Shown here: piece after piece, positions 21,059 through 32,254 of the stretch
Layout of the letters: each line of letters starts with the position of its first letter
Numbering within the stretch: position 1 is the first letter of the stretch
Assembly (NCBI GenBank): GCA_023897205.1
Contig: JAHWDD010000001.1
Location: forward strand, 4,960,001-5,024,000
Direction: 5' to 3'
DNA from: Exophiala sp. HKRS030
Taxonomy: Eukaryota > Ascomycota > Eurotiomycetes > Chaetothyriales > Herpotrichiellaceae
DNA length: 64,000 bases
Made by a program: the position numbers and the translations under genes
The notes under the pieces: model-generated
The model's database searches: none
Told to the model about the DNA's origin: nothing
Seen by the model: only the letters and a program-made list of their open reading frames with translations

Positions 21059-22276
21059 ATGCCTCATGCACTTTCTCCTCCCGCATCAAGTTCGCCGCCC
21101 TCGACTTCCGCCCTGCTCGTTCTTGTCACCGGCGCGAATGGATTCATAGCATCTCACACAATCCACCAACTCCTCGAAAACGGGTACCGAGTCCTCGGCA
21201 CGGTTCGTGATGAAAGCAAAGCCCAGAGTGTCCTCAAGACACACTCGGCACTGACCCCCGACTTGATAAAAAACCTCGAGGTGGCCATCGTGTCCGACAT
21301 CACCGCCCCAGACGCATATAATGACCTCTTCGCCGAGCACAAGCCTAGCGCCGTCCTCCACATGGCTAGTCCTTTTGCATACAACACCACGGAGTTCGAA
21401 GCGACTCTTCTCCGTCCTGCCGTGCGCGGCACAGAAGCCATCTTTTCCGCCGCGGCCGAGGTGCCGAGCGTCAGGAGGATCGTCCACACCAACAGTTTTG
21501 CGTGTATATACGATGCGTCTCTCGGGTTGAGGCCGGGATACACCTACACGGCGCGGGATTGGTGTCCGCTGACGTACGAGGACGGAGTGCGTGCGTCGAG
21601 CCCTCAGATCGCTTACCGGGCAAGCAAGGCTGTGGCTGAACGGTCAGCGTGGGGCGCGGTCGGCAGCCAACAAAACACCGTGACCGGGGCCGGCCAAGCC
21701 TGTGGGTACGACTTGATCTCACTGTGTCCGGCGATGGTCTTCGGACCATACCTGCCTACGTTACATTCCATGCCCGCTTCGATCGAGGAGTTGAACACCA
21801 GCAACAAGCTCATATGGGACGTCGTCTCGGCGGGAAAGGATGGCCAGGTGCCGCCAACGAGGGGTCCAGTGTGGATCGACGTGAGAGATGTCGCCGAGGC
21901 TCATGTCCGGTCAATTTCGTTGGACTTGACTGTCCACCAGAATCCAAGGACTGGCATGTCGGACGGCAAAAGGCAGAGGTTCCTTCTGGCAAAGGGCGTT
22001 TATTGCTCGCAGGAAATCGCAGACGTGTCTCGCTCCGCCCTACAGGTCGGTTCAGAAGGTCAAGAACCTCACGCTCCGGCACATCGATCATCATATCTCG
22101 AGCGGATTCCGGTGGGCAAACCCGGAGCGAGGGAAGCACAGTCACATTTTGGAGTCGACGCGAGCGTGGAGGAGAAGTTGCTAACCGGCAAACAAGGTGG
22201 ATGGAGAGATCTCAGCGAGACCTTGTCAGAGTTGATCCCGCAGCTGTTTCAGATTGAGGCACATGGCACGAAGTAG
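21059..22276 (+). CDS. Extended short-chain dehydrogenase (dihydroflavonol-reductase / epimerase-like)
   Basis: Single exon, 405 residues. After a Ser/Pro-rich head of about 18 residues comes the NAD(P)-binding motif 'VLVTGANGFIASH' (TGxxGxxA form), then 'GTVRDESKA' (which often signals NADPH), and the catalytic Tyr-x3-Lys as 'YRASKAVAE', followed by 'CPAMVFGPYLP'. 'WIDVRDVAEAHVRS' and a C-terminal substrate-binding lobe ending 'RDLSETLSELIPQL' complete the fold. The family reduces aldehydes or ketones, including 2-hydroxyaldehydes and aromatic carbonyls. It is convergent with the intradiol dioxygenase gene, 368 bp apart. The length is 50-60 residues above the usual ~340, mainly from the N-terminal head and a 'GAVGSQQNTVTGAGQ' insertion. 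Confidence 0.9.
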   Translation: MPHALSPPASSSPPSTSALLVLVTGANGFIASHTIHQLLENGYRVLGTVRDESKAQSVLKTHSALTPDLIKNLEVAIVSDITAPDAYNDLFAEHKPSAVLHMASPFAYNTTEFEATLLRPAVRGTEAIFSAAAEVPSVRRIVHTNSFACIYDASLGLRPGYTYTARDWCPLTYEDGVRASSPQIAYRASKAVAERSAWGAVGSQQNTVTGAGQACGYDLISLCPAMVFGPYLPTLHSMPASIEELNTSNKLIWDVVSAGKDGQVPPTRGPVWIDVRDVAEAHVRSISLDLTVHQNPRTGMSDGKRQRFLLAKGVYCSQEIADVSRSALQVGSEGQEPHAPAHRSSYLERIPVGKPGAREAQSHFGVDASVEEKLLTGKQGGWRDLSETLSELIPQLFQIEAHGTK

Positions 22277-22644
22277 TCGAAACCCTACGATAGGTAGTCA
22301 GATAAAACAAGTTTTCACGGTCATTCCTCTTTACACAGGAAATGCAGTCCTCTATCATCAGTTCGCCGGGAAAGAATGAAGGACTTTGTGTGTCAAGTCG
22401 AATGGAGACCAGTCTTGGAGGCTCCTGTCTGGTCCTATAGTTGGAAGGAAATGCGTCCAGATAGATGCCTCTAGTGATAGAGACAGGTATGAAGACGGTT
22501 AGGGTACACTTTGTAATATACAAGAGAATGGAGGCCCAGTTGGCAGCCTGAGCTGCTCGTTGCTTCCGGCTTGCGGGAGAAATGTCAAAGTCAGCATTGT
22601 CTACCGGCATCGCCCGGCCACGGCCAGTCGAGGAGAGAAATTGA
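22277..22644. other. Convergent 3' intergenic region
   Basis: Holds the 3' ends of the SDR and dioxygenase genes; no gene or distinct repeat seen. Confidence 0.5.
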
Positions 22645-23991
22645 CTAAACCACTTCGTTATTACCAGTAGCATATCCGCCATCCTCAGTCAGCACACTTG
22701 CTGCCTCTGTGGTGTACTCGGCGTCCGGATCTACACCGATCGAGATCCATGCAAACAGACCATCCTCGACCTTGTCGCCCAAAAGAACGTAGTTCAGGAC
22801 AGGATCGCTGTCGGTGCTGGTCTCGGTGATGAAAACCCGGTCCTCATCATTCTCGGTCAACGTGATATTGTTCATCGTATACGGATACACATTGCCGTTG
22901 ATGTAATCGATGAGATCCTGGTCATAAAAGATCTGGCCAATGTGTCGGATGGTTCCGCCGCTGATGGTGCCATTCGACAGGAGGGTGGCGTTGGTATGGG
23001 TGATCATGTGGATGTGTGTTGCGCGACCAGAGTAGTAGCCTGGAAAAATGGAACGCCACGCGGCCACGCCGTCCGAGTCCGTCTTCTGAATGCCGCGGAG
23101 GAACGTGGAGTTGATGTTGGACGCGTCGTTCGAGTCGCCGTTTCCTGATGCGACGACGCCGGCGTAGACACCCGTGGCGTTGCAGCTGAAGCAATGGCAC
23201 GTCAGTACGTGCACCCTCCGGTTGACGGTCACATCGGGATATACTCACTGCCAGATGTCTGCAAAGAGACCTGTGATGGGTTCACAGGTGTTGGTGTTTA
23301 CAAACTGTTCTTCGAGATACACAGGCACACCTGGCTGAGTCTCGGTGATGTCGTGTCGGACAAACTCTCCTTGGACATCTACAAAGAGTTAGCGGACTTG
23401 CTTGCACGACAGGTCAATCCGTCTCACAGTATGGGCCGGTCTCTCCTTCGGGATTCAAGACGCAGGACGCGTTTGCATAGATGATCGACTCTACGTCAGC
23501 AGTCCAGGGGCTGATGTTCAACGTCGAAAGGTGGCTGGTATTTGCAACTTGACTTCCAAAGTCGCTGATGTTCACTCCGCCATCGGCTGCTCCGCCCGCT
23601 CCCCCAGATGGAGCCGCGCCGGATGGAACTGACCCAGAAGGCATCGAAGTGCCAGATGGTATGGCCGACCCGGAGGCTTGTCGACGAATGGACCCTACGC
23701 ACCCTTAGTTTCCAGTGTCGACGGAGTGTCAGCACAACAACCGAACATACTCTTCTTCTGCGCCACCTCATCCCTCAACTGCTGGATCTTGGCTACTCTA
23801 CGGCTGATAGATCTCTTTTCGAGGCCGCGGTCGCGAAGCTTTTCGGCGCAGTGGTCCAGGTTTCGAACGCTATGCTTGAGATATGCCGCTCGCTCGGCAA
23901 TCTCTTCGTCCAGACTGTGACCTGGGTGGGCATTGATTGTTGCTACGAACAGCGCCGTAGCTGCAATAAGTGGCAGGCCGAGCTTGACCAT
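22645..23991 (-). CDS. Secreted intradiol ring-cleavage dioxygenase
   Basis: Four exons (23991-23751, 23694-23428, 23378-23249 and 23185-22645), 392 residues, all phases consistent. Residues 1-21 are a signal peptide ending 'FVATINA', followed by 'HPGHS' and a charged helical segment, then a Ser/Pro/Gly linker ('ASGSAIPSGTSMPSGS'). The catalytic domain has 'CVLNPEGETGPYYVQGEFVR', giving the first iron Tyr, 'NTNTCEPITGLFADIWHC', and 'FPGYYSGRATHIHM' with the second Tyr and the two His of the Tyr2His2 Fe(III) site. Relatives are protocatechuate 3,4- and catechol 1,2-dioxygenases, but this extracellular fungal subfamily is a separate branch. It cleaves catechol-type rings with O2 between the two hydroxyls. 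It closes the block of hydroxylases and transporter. The first intron must use the GTATGT at 23750; reading through it would end in a stop. Confidence 0.92.
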
Positions 23992-26575
23992 TTTGAAACG
24001 AGTGACAGCCGCAACGAATACAGAGCCGGTTTGAGGACAAAAGATTGGTATGGGGCCATCTCATCTTCCTGGGGGGGCGTCGGGACGTCTTTATGTAGCA
24101 CAATCCTCGACTCCGCCATGCCCCTGACGCGACTGGGTAGCGGTGAGCACGCATACCAAATCGTGTCGAACTGATGGCTCCGACTCCACTCTTTGGTCCT
24201 TTGGATCAATCGAACGGGAAATATGTGTAATTCCATTGGTCCAGGAGTCGCCAGGCATAACAGATGGCATAGCCCGAGCGTAGCTCCAAAGACTGCGTCA
24301 GCATAAAGTGCGTAAGTTCCCTTGCCGGGTTGATCTTGCGTCTGTCTCCTAGCCGTCGTGGCCGATGTGCTGCGCCGCATGCGATCTTGTGTTAGTAGCT
24401 CGTACTGTTCATAGAGACCGCCCAGGGTCCTTGGGGCTCAATGCTGGAGCCACTCATCCGGGGCCAGACCTTCAGCAGGAGCAGCCAGTGCCGTCCACGA
24501 TATTTGCTACTGCATATGTGCGTCAGCAATTCGGGATTGGACCCTCGAAAGGAGAAAAGCTCTGCTTAGCACGACGGACGACGTCGTGTTGACGGAACAC
24601 TGACGAGGACCGCAAGAGCCGCGTAATCCACCTGTTTCTGACGACGTCGCCAAGCTGAGTCTGTAAATCCACAGCAGATGCTGTACTTACGCAGACATCA
24701 CATCCACCTGGACATCCGTCAAGCCTCATCACTAATGGGCGACATGAGAAAATCTGTCGTCACGGCAACATGCAAGGAGCATGGCGACTTCAAGGCGTAT
24801 CGGTGGCGAGTCGACTGAATCAAGTAAAACCATTTGTTGGACTGCTCGCACCACCCCGAATCGACGGTACAGAGTGTGAAAAGTGCGATTCTATGCAAGC
24901 ATCTTCACCCAGCTTTTCAGTATAGCATATCCCTAAGACACGTGTGGTCACACAAGTTTCAGAGCAGAACGGCCAAAACATTCCCCCAGACCTGCAGTTG
25001 TATTCCAAGAGGTCGACTCCGATGTCTGGCGCTTATCGTAGTTAAGGGTTTTAAGCTTTTTTCCGGAGCTGTAGGCGGGCTTGGCAGCACGTGATAACAC
25101 GTGGCTCACTTATTTCCGACCGCTACGTCGGCTTTTACGCTCTTCTGTCTCCATAGCGGTCACTCCTTTACTTGTCGTTAGTCAATCTACACCAGAGCTC
25201 TCATAGTCGCCCAGTACTGCCATCGACCTAGTCAGGAACCGTTTGGTCATCGCCGGACTCTACACTGACAGTAAAAATACAATTGGCGTATCAGCACTCT
25301 CTACGGAGTGAGCCTTCTCTGCGTTTGTGGGATGGTCCAGCAGAGCTGCAGTAGACCCGTCCATGCGCCTCAACTTCGGCCTGTTTTGTTCAACAGGCAC
25401 ACATACCCACTCCCATGTGTTGAGGGGATTGTCAACACATCGGATGACGACTTTGTGGTGGCTTTCGGCCTTGGCCCGAAGTAATTTTCCAACGAGGCGC
25501 CTTTGGCATGTCCATTAAGCGCAACAACTTTGTGTTCGGGCAGAGATATGGCCACGACACTTGTTGACGCGTCCATCCAACATTCCCAGACAACCAAACA
25601 CCTGTCAAATTTGGGGAGAGAGGGGGGGGGGTTTCCATATTTCCTGGTAGCTATTAGTGATTGCGGCCTACTTTGCTCTTTTTTCGTTCATCACTCTGGA
25701 CGTTTCCTTGGATTCTGAGTGGAGACTTGAGCCGCTAATTGAAGGTCTCTTCAACAATCTGTGAGTATGTTTATTGTATTACAATGGGCGAAAGTTTTCC
25801 CTCGTAGGGACCTGTATCATGTCGAGAGGATCAAGTTAGCCTTGACGTTATATACTCATCCTTGTCCTGTCGACTGGTGAGGCTGTGGTGCTTAGACGCA
25901 TGGTCGATTGTGATCAATAGTCGAGTAGAATAAGGCTTCTCATCAACATCACCTCTGCTACTTCCGCTTGTCAAGAAACCCGCACTTGTAGTGACACTGG
26001 TGAAGCGAAAGGCGACATGGATATGGATGGCTGACCACCTCATATTGAAAGAGATCAAACCCGTCGTATCCCTATTGATAGCGGCTTTGTTTTGCTTTCC
26101 TGCGTGCCGCTGACAAAACAGTACACAGGAAACCATGAAATGTACGTCCTGGTCCCGCATGTCTCGACCCTAGATACCACGAGGTGACGAGTTGCGATAT
26201 GCTCGTGAGTAACGGGCGGCAAGTACCGCCATATGTCTCGCAGGGTGCCCTACAGGACTGTTAAATCAGCCTACATCAGCGGCCGCGGTCTCTTGTATGA
26301 GTTTCACGTCTACCATTTCGCTCTGACTGGTGATACGATTGGTGCTGGCGTAGTCGACCTAACTCTTGTCGTGACAGACAGATTCTTTATCATCAACCTT
26401 CGACAAAGGGGATATCTCACAACTCCTCCTCCCTACCCCCTGCTCTTCCTAGAGTTCTCCTCGACTGAGACAACATCGCACGGGACGGAGTTGGCCTGGA
26501 GGACCACTGCCTGGTGCTGGATACTTTGCCGCCAATTTTTTTCCTTCCAGAGTTGGTTCAATGCCAATACAGATG
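23992..26575. other. Gene-poor 2.6 kb stretch
   Basis: No supported gene on either strand; the longest open frames (75-145 codons) have no recognisable motif. It contains a run of ten G at 25622-25631. I see no transposon ends, long repeats or strong AT bias. The first part must hold the promoter of the dioxygenase gene. Confidence 0.5.
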
Positions 26576-28391
26576 TCACGGCTTGTCGGTGTCCAGCTCC
26601 GGGTTGAATATTGTCAGCTCTTTCTGTTCCCCATCACTCACCCTGTCGTAGTGATAATACTTTCGCAAGTGCCACGCCCCAATCCCAGCAGAGATTAAGA
26701 GGCTCAGCATACTAGCTCCAGCCAAGGTGGAGGAGACAACAACAAGTCGCTTCAACTTCTTCTGCGCCCGCTTCAGGCTCAATAATTCCTCATCTCGCTC
26801 TTCCGTCTCACCATCAGGAGGCCCTGTGGGTTTTCCGCGGAGGACAGTCCTACTTCTCCCCAGAACATTGCCTGACAGGTCGAGCCCGGCAACTCTTACG
26901 TACTCTCTTTGGATGCCCAGAGTAAACACCATGGTCTCAAATCCTTCCTTGGGCACGCGAAATGCCTCTCGAAAATCTGTGTGGGTCGCATTCTCGAACG
27001 TGCCATCTTCCACCATCCAGTACCGCACCTCCGTGGCACCATTCCAACTAACATAGATAACTCCGTTCTGCTGCACGATATCAGGCTCTGTCAAAGGTAA
27101 ACCCACCCAGGCGTGCTTAGCAACCCGATACGACTGTGCAGCCCCCGTTCCGAATTGCGAAGACGGCATCAGACGGACTTCGCACACAATGTCCCCTGCA
27201 CGCGTGAACTCGACGTACTGCGCGTCTGCGCCATATCCGACCAGCACATTCCCGCTCGGTAGCGTCTGCATGGACCCTTGAGAAGATGAACTCATACGTA
27301 GCTTGCTGAGGTACTGCGTGCGGAGACGGACCGTCCAGTTCTCAAAATCAAGATCAAGCCACATCCCAGAACTGGGTTGGCCGGGGCCCGGGTTGGAATT
27401 ATCGAACAATGTAATCGAACTATACTTGTCGTGCCAGCGAGCGTGATGCTGCGAGGCGAAGCTTATTGCTCGACCATGCGACAAGTCTTCGAAATCATTG
27501 CTCCTGCCACCTAGCGTCCACAGAATCTGCCCGGATCCACCATCGATATAGTATATGGCATGCATCCAGCGCGATGAGATCAGATAATTCCCTTTTGGAT
27601 CCTTCTCCACGCTGTTCATATGGAACCAGTCCCAAGCACTATCTTTTGTGAAGCCGAGGTTGTCAGGACGCCACTGCGAGTCGGTGAAAGGGAGGTGTTC
27701 GGAAGCTGCCCAGGAGAAAAGCACCTGGTTAGTCTCGATGTCAATCTCTTGGAATATGCCGTCCCATATCCAACCGTCAGCAGGTTTGTCAACGGAAGTT
27801 AGGTTCGCAGGAACGATATGGTAGATAGTAATCAGAGCGGTTCCGTTCGGAGTGAGGTAGAATTCGTGTAGATCACCATCGAGATTGTTGCCGCCGGTCA
27901 GAGTGTATCGTAGGGTGTAATGCGAATCGAGCTGTCTTGGTAAGGCCAGTTCTGGTGATAGGTAGCAGCAGTTGTATTCTCACCATGTAATACAGTCCTG
28001 AACCGTGCCCTTTCACCCCATCATCACCTGCCCAAAAGGTGAGAAACTGCTCGTCACGATACGTCTGAACTTGAAGATTATATGGTTGCACATAGTTCGC
28101 ATCCATCCAAACCAGACTGCCACGGCTATCCAGGATCATGGGCCCCGCTTGAGGGACAGCAAACCCCCGAAGCGAGAGCATGACCAAGAGTCCATCATCG
28201 GGACATGATCCTGCCTTCTCATAGACATTCGGTCGTGGAGCCTTGATTGACGTAGAATGGTATTGTTGCGCCACAAAATTTCCATATTCTCCCTGATCGT
28301 AGGACTTGTTGTTCGAGAAGGCTCCCTGTTCTGCGGAGCTGACCGCTAAGACCATCAAAGACGGGATGACGAACTGGAGCAGCCATTTCAT
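26576..28391 (-). CDS. Arylsulfotransferase-like (ASST family) type I membrane protein
   Basis: Two exons (28391-27984 and 27931-26576), 587 residues, intron GTGAGA..GACAG. Residues 1-20 form a signal peptide ('MKWLLQFVIPSLMVLAVSSA'). The body has the features of the fungal ASST family: 'GLLVMLSLRG', 'DGDLHEFYLTPNGTALIT', 'WDWFHMNSVEKDPKGNYLI', 'MHAIYYIDG..G.ILWTLGG', 'FASQHHARWHD' and 'LDLDFENWTVRL'. It is predicted to be a six-bladed propeller. Near the C-terminus a membrane span ('LVVVSSTLAGASMLSLLISAG') precedes a cytosolic tail, so the domain should face outside or the endomembrane lumen. Bacterial relatives move sulfate between phenols; whether the fungal proteins do so is unproven. It could be a detoxifying enzyme for phenols near the catabolic block, but that is speculative. 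Confidence 0.9.
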
Positions 28392-29506
28392 CTCGTCTCA
28401 GCCTGCATGCGCTTTCCAAAAATCCTAGTCGATACAATCCGAGCAGGCCTGTAGCATTGTCCACATTGGCCGGGAACGAAACAGATATCAACATGTTTGC
28501 GTCTTGGGCGTTTGTTCTCTTCACCCGCGGCTCGAGCCCCTTTTGGACTTTCATAACGAAGCCAGTGGCGGGAAGAGCATTCTCCACCTCCTTTTTAAGA
28601 AAAGGTCAATGATTCTCATCAAGCTATGCGTGTGTACGTATGCTTTCGACATGCTTATGGAAGGTACCAACTACTGAGTACGTAGGTCCAGCACTGGTGC
28701 CCTGGGCTGCTCTGCCATGATTGGTCTTGAGACTGAATAGGGATGAGGCTCATGCGTAAGCGTTGTGCTTGGCGTTCACAGACAACCGCCTTTTTGATCG
28801 TTTTGAGCCGCATGGCCATATGTTTCACATGCGTACGTGTGGGAAGTCGCCATGCGCCTGTCTGTATCAATCACGACATAATTAGAGACAGTTGGAACAC
28901 CAAGAAGTCATGTGATGAAGACAGACGCAGCAGTCCACTGAGTACTGTAGCCGGTAATGCTAGGTGATGATAACGAGAGACAAGTAGTGCCCAATGTCTG
29001 GAAATCCAAGGTTGGAATAGAATATACTAAACGGATTATAGCCAAAATCAGATCGTCGCTGCGAGAGCGTGAGAGAGAGAGAGAGAAGAAAGCGAGAAGA
29101 GGGTGAGTCGGGAGCAGGTCAGATGTACAGAGGGCGTGGATGGAGTTGGCTGATATTCTTAGTGTAGGGTCATCTTAAAAGCGGCACCGTCTCTGTGAGC
29201 GTGTTGAGCATTGCTTGTGCTGCCAAGCTGCGGCATAAATGGTGCATACCTGCTTCATACTTCGTATCCAAGTCGCATTGTATAATTTGTTCAGAATCAT
29301 CTTTGAGAGTCGTCATGGCTGCGATTTATTCCTGTAAACCACTTATACCCTTGTTTTGATCTCGACCATAATACCTTTGCCGTACTTCCTTGATCGCTGG
29401 AAATTTCACCGAACTCGTGTATCTACTACCTCCATCCTCGGTAACCTCGACCAGGCCTACCGCACATGACTTTGCGTCTCCCAATTCGAGGCATCGATCT
29501 TTCTCG
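28392..29506. other. Divergent intergenic region with GA microsatellite
   Basis: 1.1 kb between the ASST-like and NIPA genes. It includes a (GA)n tract at 29071-29086 and purine-rich sequence up to about 29105. No gene seen. Confidence 0.55.
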
Positions 29507-31681
29507 ATGACCGTTACTACCAGTGGATTCCCTGCCGTCCCTTCCTCGACACAAACAGCAGGGTTGTATACCATTCTTGGTGTTGGACAACCCGATGGGG
29601 ATTCTCAATTGCAACGATGGTCCTCATTCATAGGCATCGTTACGGCCATTGTCGGGAACCTGCTGATTTCCTTCGCGCTCAACACACAAAGATACGCACA
29701 CATCCTCATAGAGCGCGAGTACAATGAGGGAAGGAAGTCACAGACCAATGGATCCGCGTCACCATCCGCCGGCGGGTATGGAACGAATACACAAGAGCAG
29801 ATAGCGGAAGCACGGAGGAGAGTGAACCTGGGGATTCCTGATCGCAAGGAACGCCATGATGAAGAAGACACTGCTTCATCGGGAGACGGCCACACTGATG
29901 TGAGCTTTGAGGCAGCCATGGAAGAGGCGAGACAAAAGAACGAACCGCAAAATGACGACCAGGATAGGCCCTCATATTTGAGATCTCCCGTCTGGTGGTT
30001 TGGCCTTGTGCTCATGATCGTGGGAGAAATCGGCAATTTTCTCGCATATGGGTTTGCACCGGCCTCCATCGTCAGCCCTCTGGGAGTGGTTGCGTTGATT
30101 TCCAACTGTCTGATTGCACCTTTGATGCTGAAGGAACGCTTTCGAAAACGGGATTTCTTTGGTGTCTTGGTAGCGGTTGCAGGCGCCGTTGTCGTTGTCC
30201 TGTCAGCGCGTTCAAGTGAAGAAAAGTTTGGCCCCGGCGGTCTCTGGAAGACAGCCAAGAGGTGGGAATTTCTTGTCTATGTCATTATCACGATCCTGTT
30301 GATCGTGGTGTTAATGTACTCTGAACCACGATATGGTCGACGAACCATCCTTGTCGACCTTGGTCTGGTGGGACTTTTTGGAGGCTACACAGCCTTGTCT
30401 ACAAAAGGCGTTTCCTCTCTTTTGTCAACTTCGCTCTGGAAGACATTTGCATACCCCATTTTTTATGTCCTGGTGGTGATCCTTGTTTTGTCCGCCCTCA
30501 TGCAGATCCGCTATCTCAACCGCGCACTGCAAAACTACGATTCAACTCAAGTCATTCCGACACAGTTCGTCCTCTTCACACTTTCCGTGATCATTGGGTC
30601 GGCCGTTCTTTACCGAGACTTTGAGCATACGACGACCCAGCAAGCTGCCAAGTTTGTCATCGGCTGTCTGTTGACCTTTTTTGGTGTTTATTTGATTACA
30701 AGCAGACGCGAAGTCTACGATGTTTCCGAGGAGCAATTGCAGGACGACGATGAAACAATCCAGCTCATCGACGAAGAAGTGGAAGTAAGCGATGAAAGAA
30801 CACCCCTGAATCGAGACAGGAAACCTTCGCTTCCTCAAAGTGCGGATGATCGTCGTTCGATACTGAATCGAGTGGACGAAACAGACGATGAGCCCAGCAC
30901 TCCACAGCCATCTAGGCCTGCGTCATCTGTACCCTCCATCGCTGTCACACCCGCCGAGTCCTCTGAAAACCTTGATCGCAATCCCTGGGCAACCTCAGTA
31001 GAGCAAGTCGACGCTCCACCACCTCGGATGCCACAACAACTCCCCAGTCCAAACCCACCCTTACGCAGCGGCTCGTCCACACCCTTCTTCACTCCATTCA
31101 CCTCTAGACCTTTTCATCGTTCAACCTCCTCACCCGCGGATGCAGAAACAATCAGCCGACAAAACACACCAAGACATCCCAGTCCCGAGCGTCCCGCAGA
31201 GGACGCGTCTGCCACAGCTCGTTTGCTCTCACGCTCGACTCGCGGGAGCATCTCCCGTCTCATCCCCGTCCCTGGCCCATTGCTGCCGCCACTTTCGTCT
31301 TCGCTGAGCGCCCTCGTTGCAGACTCGCTACGACGGGGCGAAGGCACGCCGTGGTCCGTCCGGGCCAGTCTCCGGCGCAGCCGCTCGAGCCGACACTCGG
31401 TAGACACACGCCGCCAGCCCGTGCCTGTCTCGGACGAGGAGAACCCGCTCGGCCTACACTTCCAGAACCGAAGCGCCGACCACGGTTTGAGTCGCGCGCA
31501 GACACATGAGGGCGCCGTCGTCGTCGACGACGGACTGCGCGACCAGGAACCACCGGGCAGGCACCACAGGCTACGGTTGCGCTCGCTCAGCGAGACCCTG
31601 TCCGGCATCATGGGCCGAGGCAAGGGGAAGAGGAGGGACGACGCCGACGAGTCGCGGTTCGATAGTGCATCGGCCGTATGA
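29507..31681 (+). CDS. NIPA-family magnesium transporter with long cytosolic tail
   Basis: Single exon, 724 residues from the first ATG (29507). A membrane core of about nine spans runs to residue ~400 with the family landmarks 'WWFGLVLMIVGEIGNFLAYG', 'ASIVSPLGVVALISN', 'KERFRKRDFFGVL', 'GGYTALSTKGVSSLL' and 'STQVIPTQFVLFTLSVI'. The first span and the second are split by a hydrophilic loop of about 90 residues rich in Glu and Asn. After 'GVYLITSRR' comes a ~320-residue tail that is Ser/Pro/Arg-rich and looks disordered, with several 'RSxS' sites. NIPA proteins move Mg2+ and related divalent ions across plasma or endosomal membranes. The core is about 350 residues in most homologues, so the tail and loop are fungal additions. 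Confidence 0.92.
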   Translation: MTVTTSGFPAVPSSTQTAGLYTILGVGQPDGDSQLQRWSSFIGIVTAIVGNLLISFALNTQRYAHILIEREYNEGRKSQTNGSASPSAGGYGTNTQEQIAEARRRVNLGIPDRKERHDEEDTASSGDGHTDVSFEAAMEEARQKNEPQNDDQDRPSYLRSPVWWFGLVLMIVGEIGNFLAYGFAPASIVSPLGVVALISNCLIAPLMLKERFRKRDFFGVLVAVAGAVVVVLSARSSEEKFGPGGLWKTAKRWEFLVYVIITILLIVVLMYSEPRYGRRTILVDLGLVGLFGGYTALSTKGVSSLLSTSLWKTFAYPIFYVLVVILVLSALMQIRYLNRALQNYDSTQVIPTQFVLFTLSVIIGSAVLYRDFEHTTTQQAAKFVIGCLLTFFGVYLITSRREVYDVSEEQLQDDDETIQLIDEEVEVSDERTPLNRDRKPSLPQSADDRRSILNRVDETDDEPSTPQPSRPASSVPSIAVTPAESSENLDRNPWATSVEQVDAPPPRMPQQLPSPNPPLRSGSSTPFFTPFTSRPFHRSTSSPADAETISRQNTPRHPSPERPAEDASATARLLSRSTRGSISRLIPVPGPLLPPLSSSLSALVADSLRRGEGTPWSVRASLRRSRSSRHSVDTRRQPVPVSDEENPLGLHFQNRSADHGLSRAQTHEGAVVVDDGLRDQEPPGRHHRLRLRSLSETLSGIMGRGKGKRRDDADESRFDSASAV

Positions 31682-32254
31682 TTTGGACACGAATGCCGTA
31701 ATTTTTCTTCTTTTTCCCCCGTTGCCCTCGTATTCAATTTTTCTCATGTCAATGTATGCATGGGGGTGACTGACACGCCTTTGGAATTTTTTGTCTTGTT
31801 TTGCTGTTCTTCTGATTTGGTTCCGTACGGAACTCCATACCGGGACCCAAGGAATTGCCCGTCACAGGGACCGAGTCGATTTCGAAAACTTTATACAAAG
31901 TACTCCCTTGTCCATATAATCCATTGTCTACCCACTCACTGAGCGTTGTCGTAACATTACCGTCCTAAATAGCTACTAGTTGGCCACCTATAGTTATCAC
32001 TTAATCATCATCATCATCATCATTGCATTGGTTATCGACTCTGGAATCTGGAAGGAGCCCTGGTCGTTGAACACCTAACTCCTAACACAGGGAGGGTATC
32101 TAAAAAAAAATAAAATAAGGGACACCTACTAACACACACATCTCACAACTTGGGGAATTCCTCAACGCAGCCGAGGCAGCAAGTGAGCAAGTAAGCAAGA
32201 GTCTGTTTTTTCTTTCAAAACGAACTTGACCGGAAACTAGGTGAGGTGGGTGTT
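31682..32254. other. Convergent intergenic region with simple repeats
   Basis: 3' region between two convergent genes. It contains an (ATC)n tract at 32004-32023 and an A-rich run from 32102. No gene seen. Confidence 0.6.

Noticed and set aside
23695..23750. Reading the dioxygenase first exon on through 'MFGCCADTPS..'
   Set aside because: That path stops after a few codons and would need an 8-nt intron; the GTATGT donor at 23750 with the TAG acceptor gives a normal 56-nt intron and the right frame.
23992..26575. RIP-mutated repeat as an explanation for the gene-poor stretch
   Set aside because: The base composition is ordinary and not depleted of C or G, so I see no sign of repeat-induced point mutation.
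26233..26607. 124-codon plus-strand open frame
   Set aside because: No recognisable motif, starts in a gene-poor region and overlaps the 3' end of the ASST-like gene.
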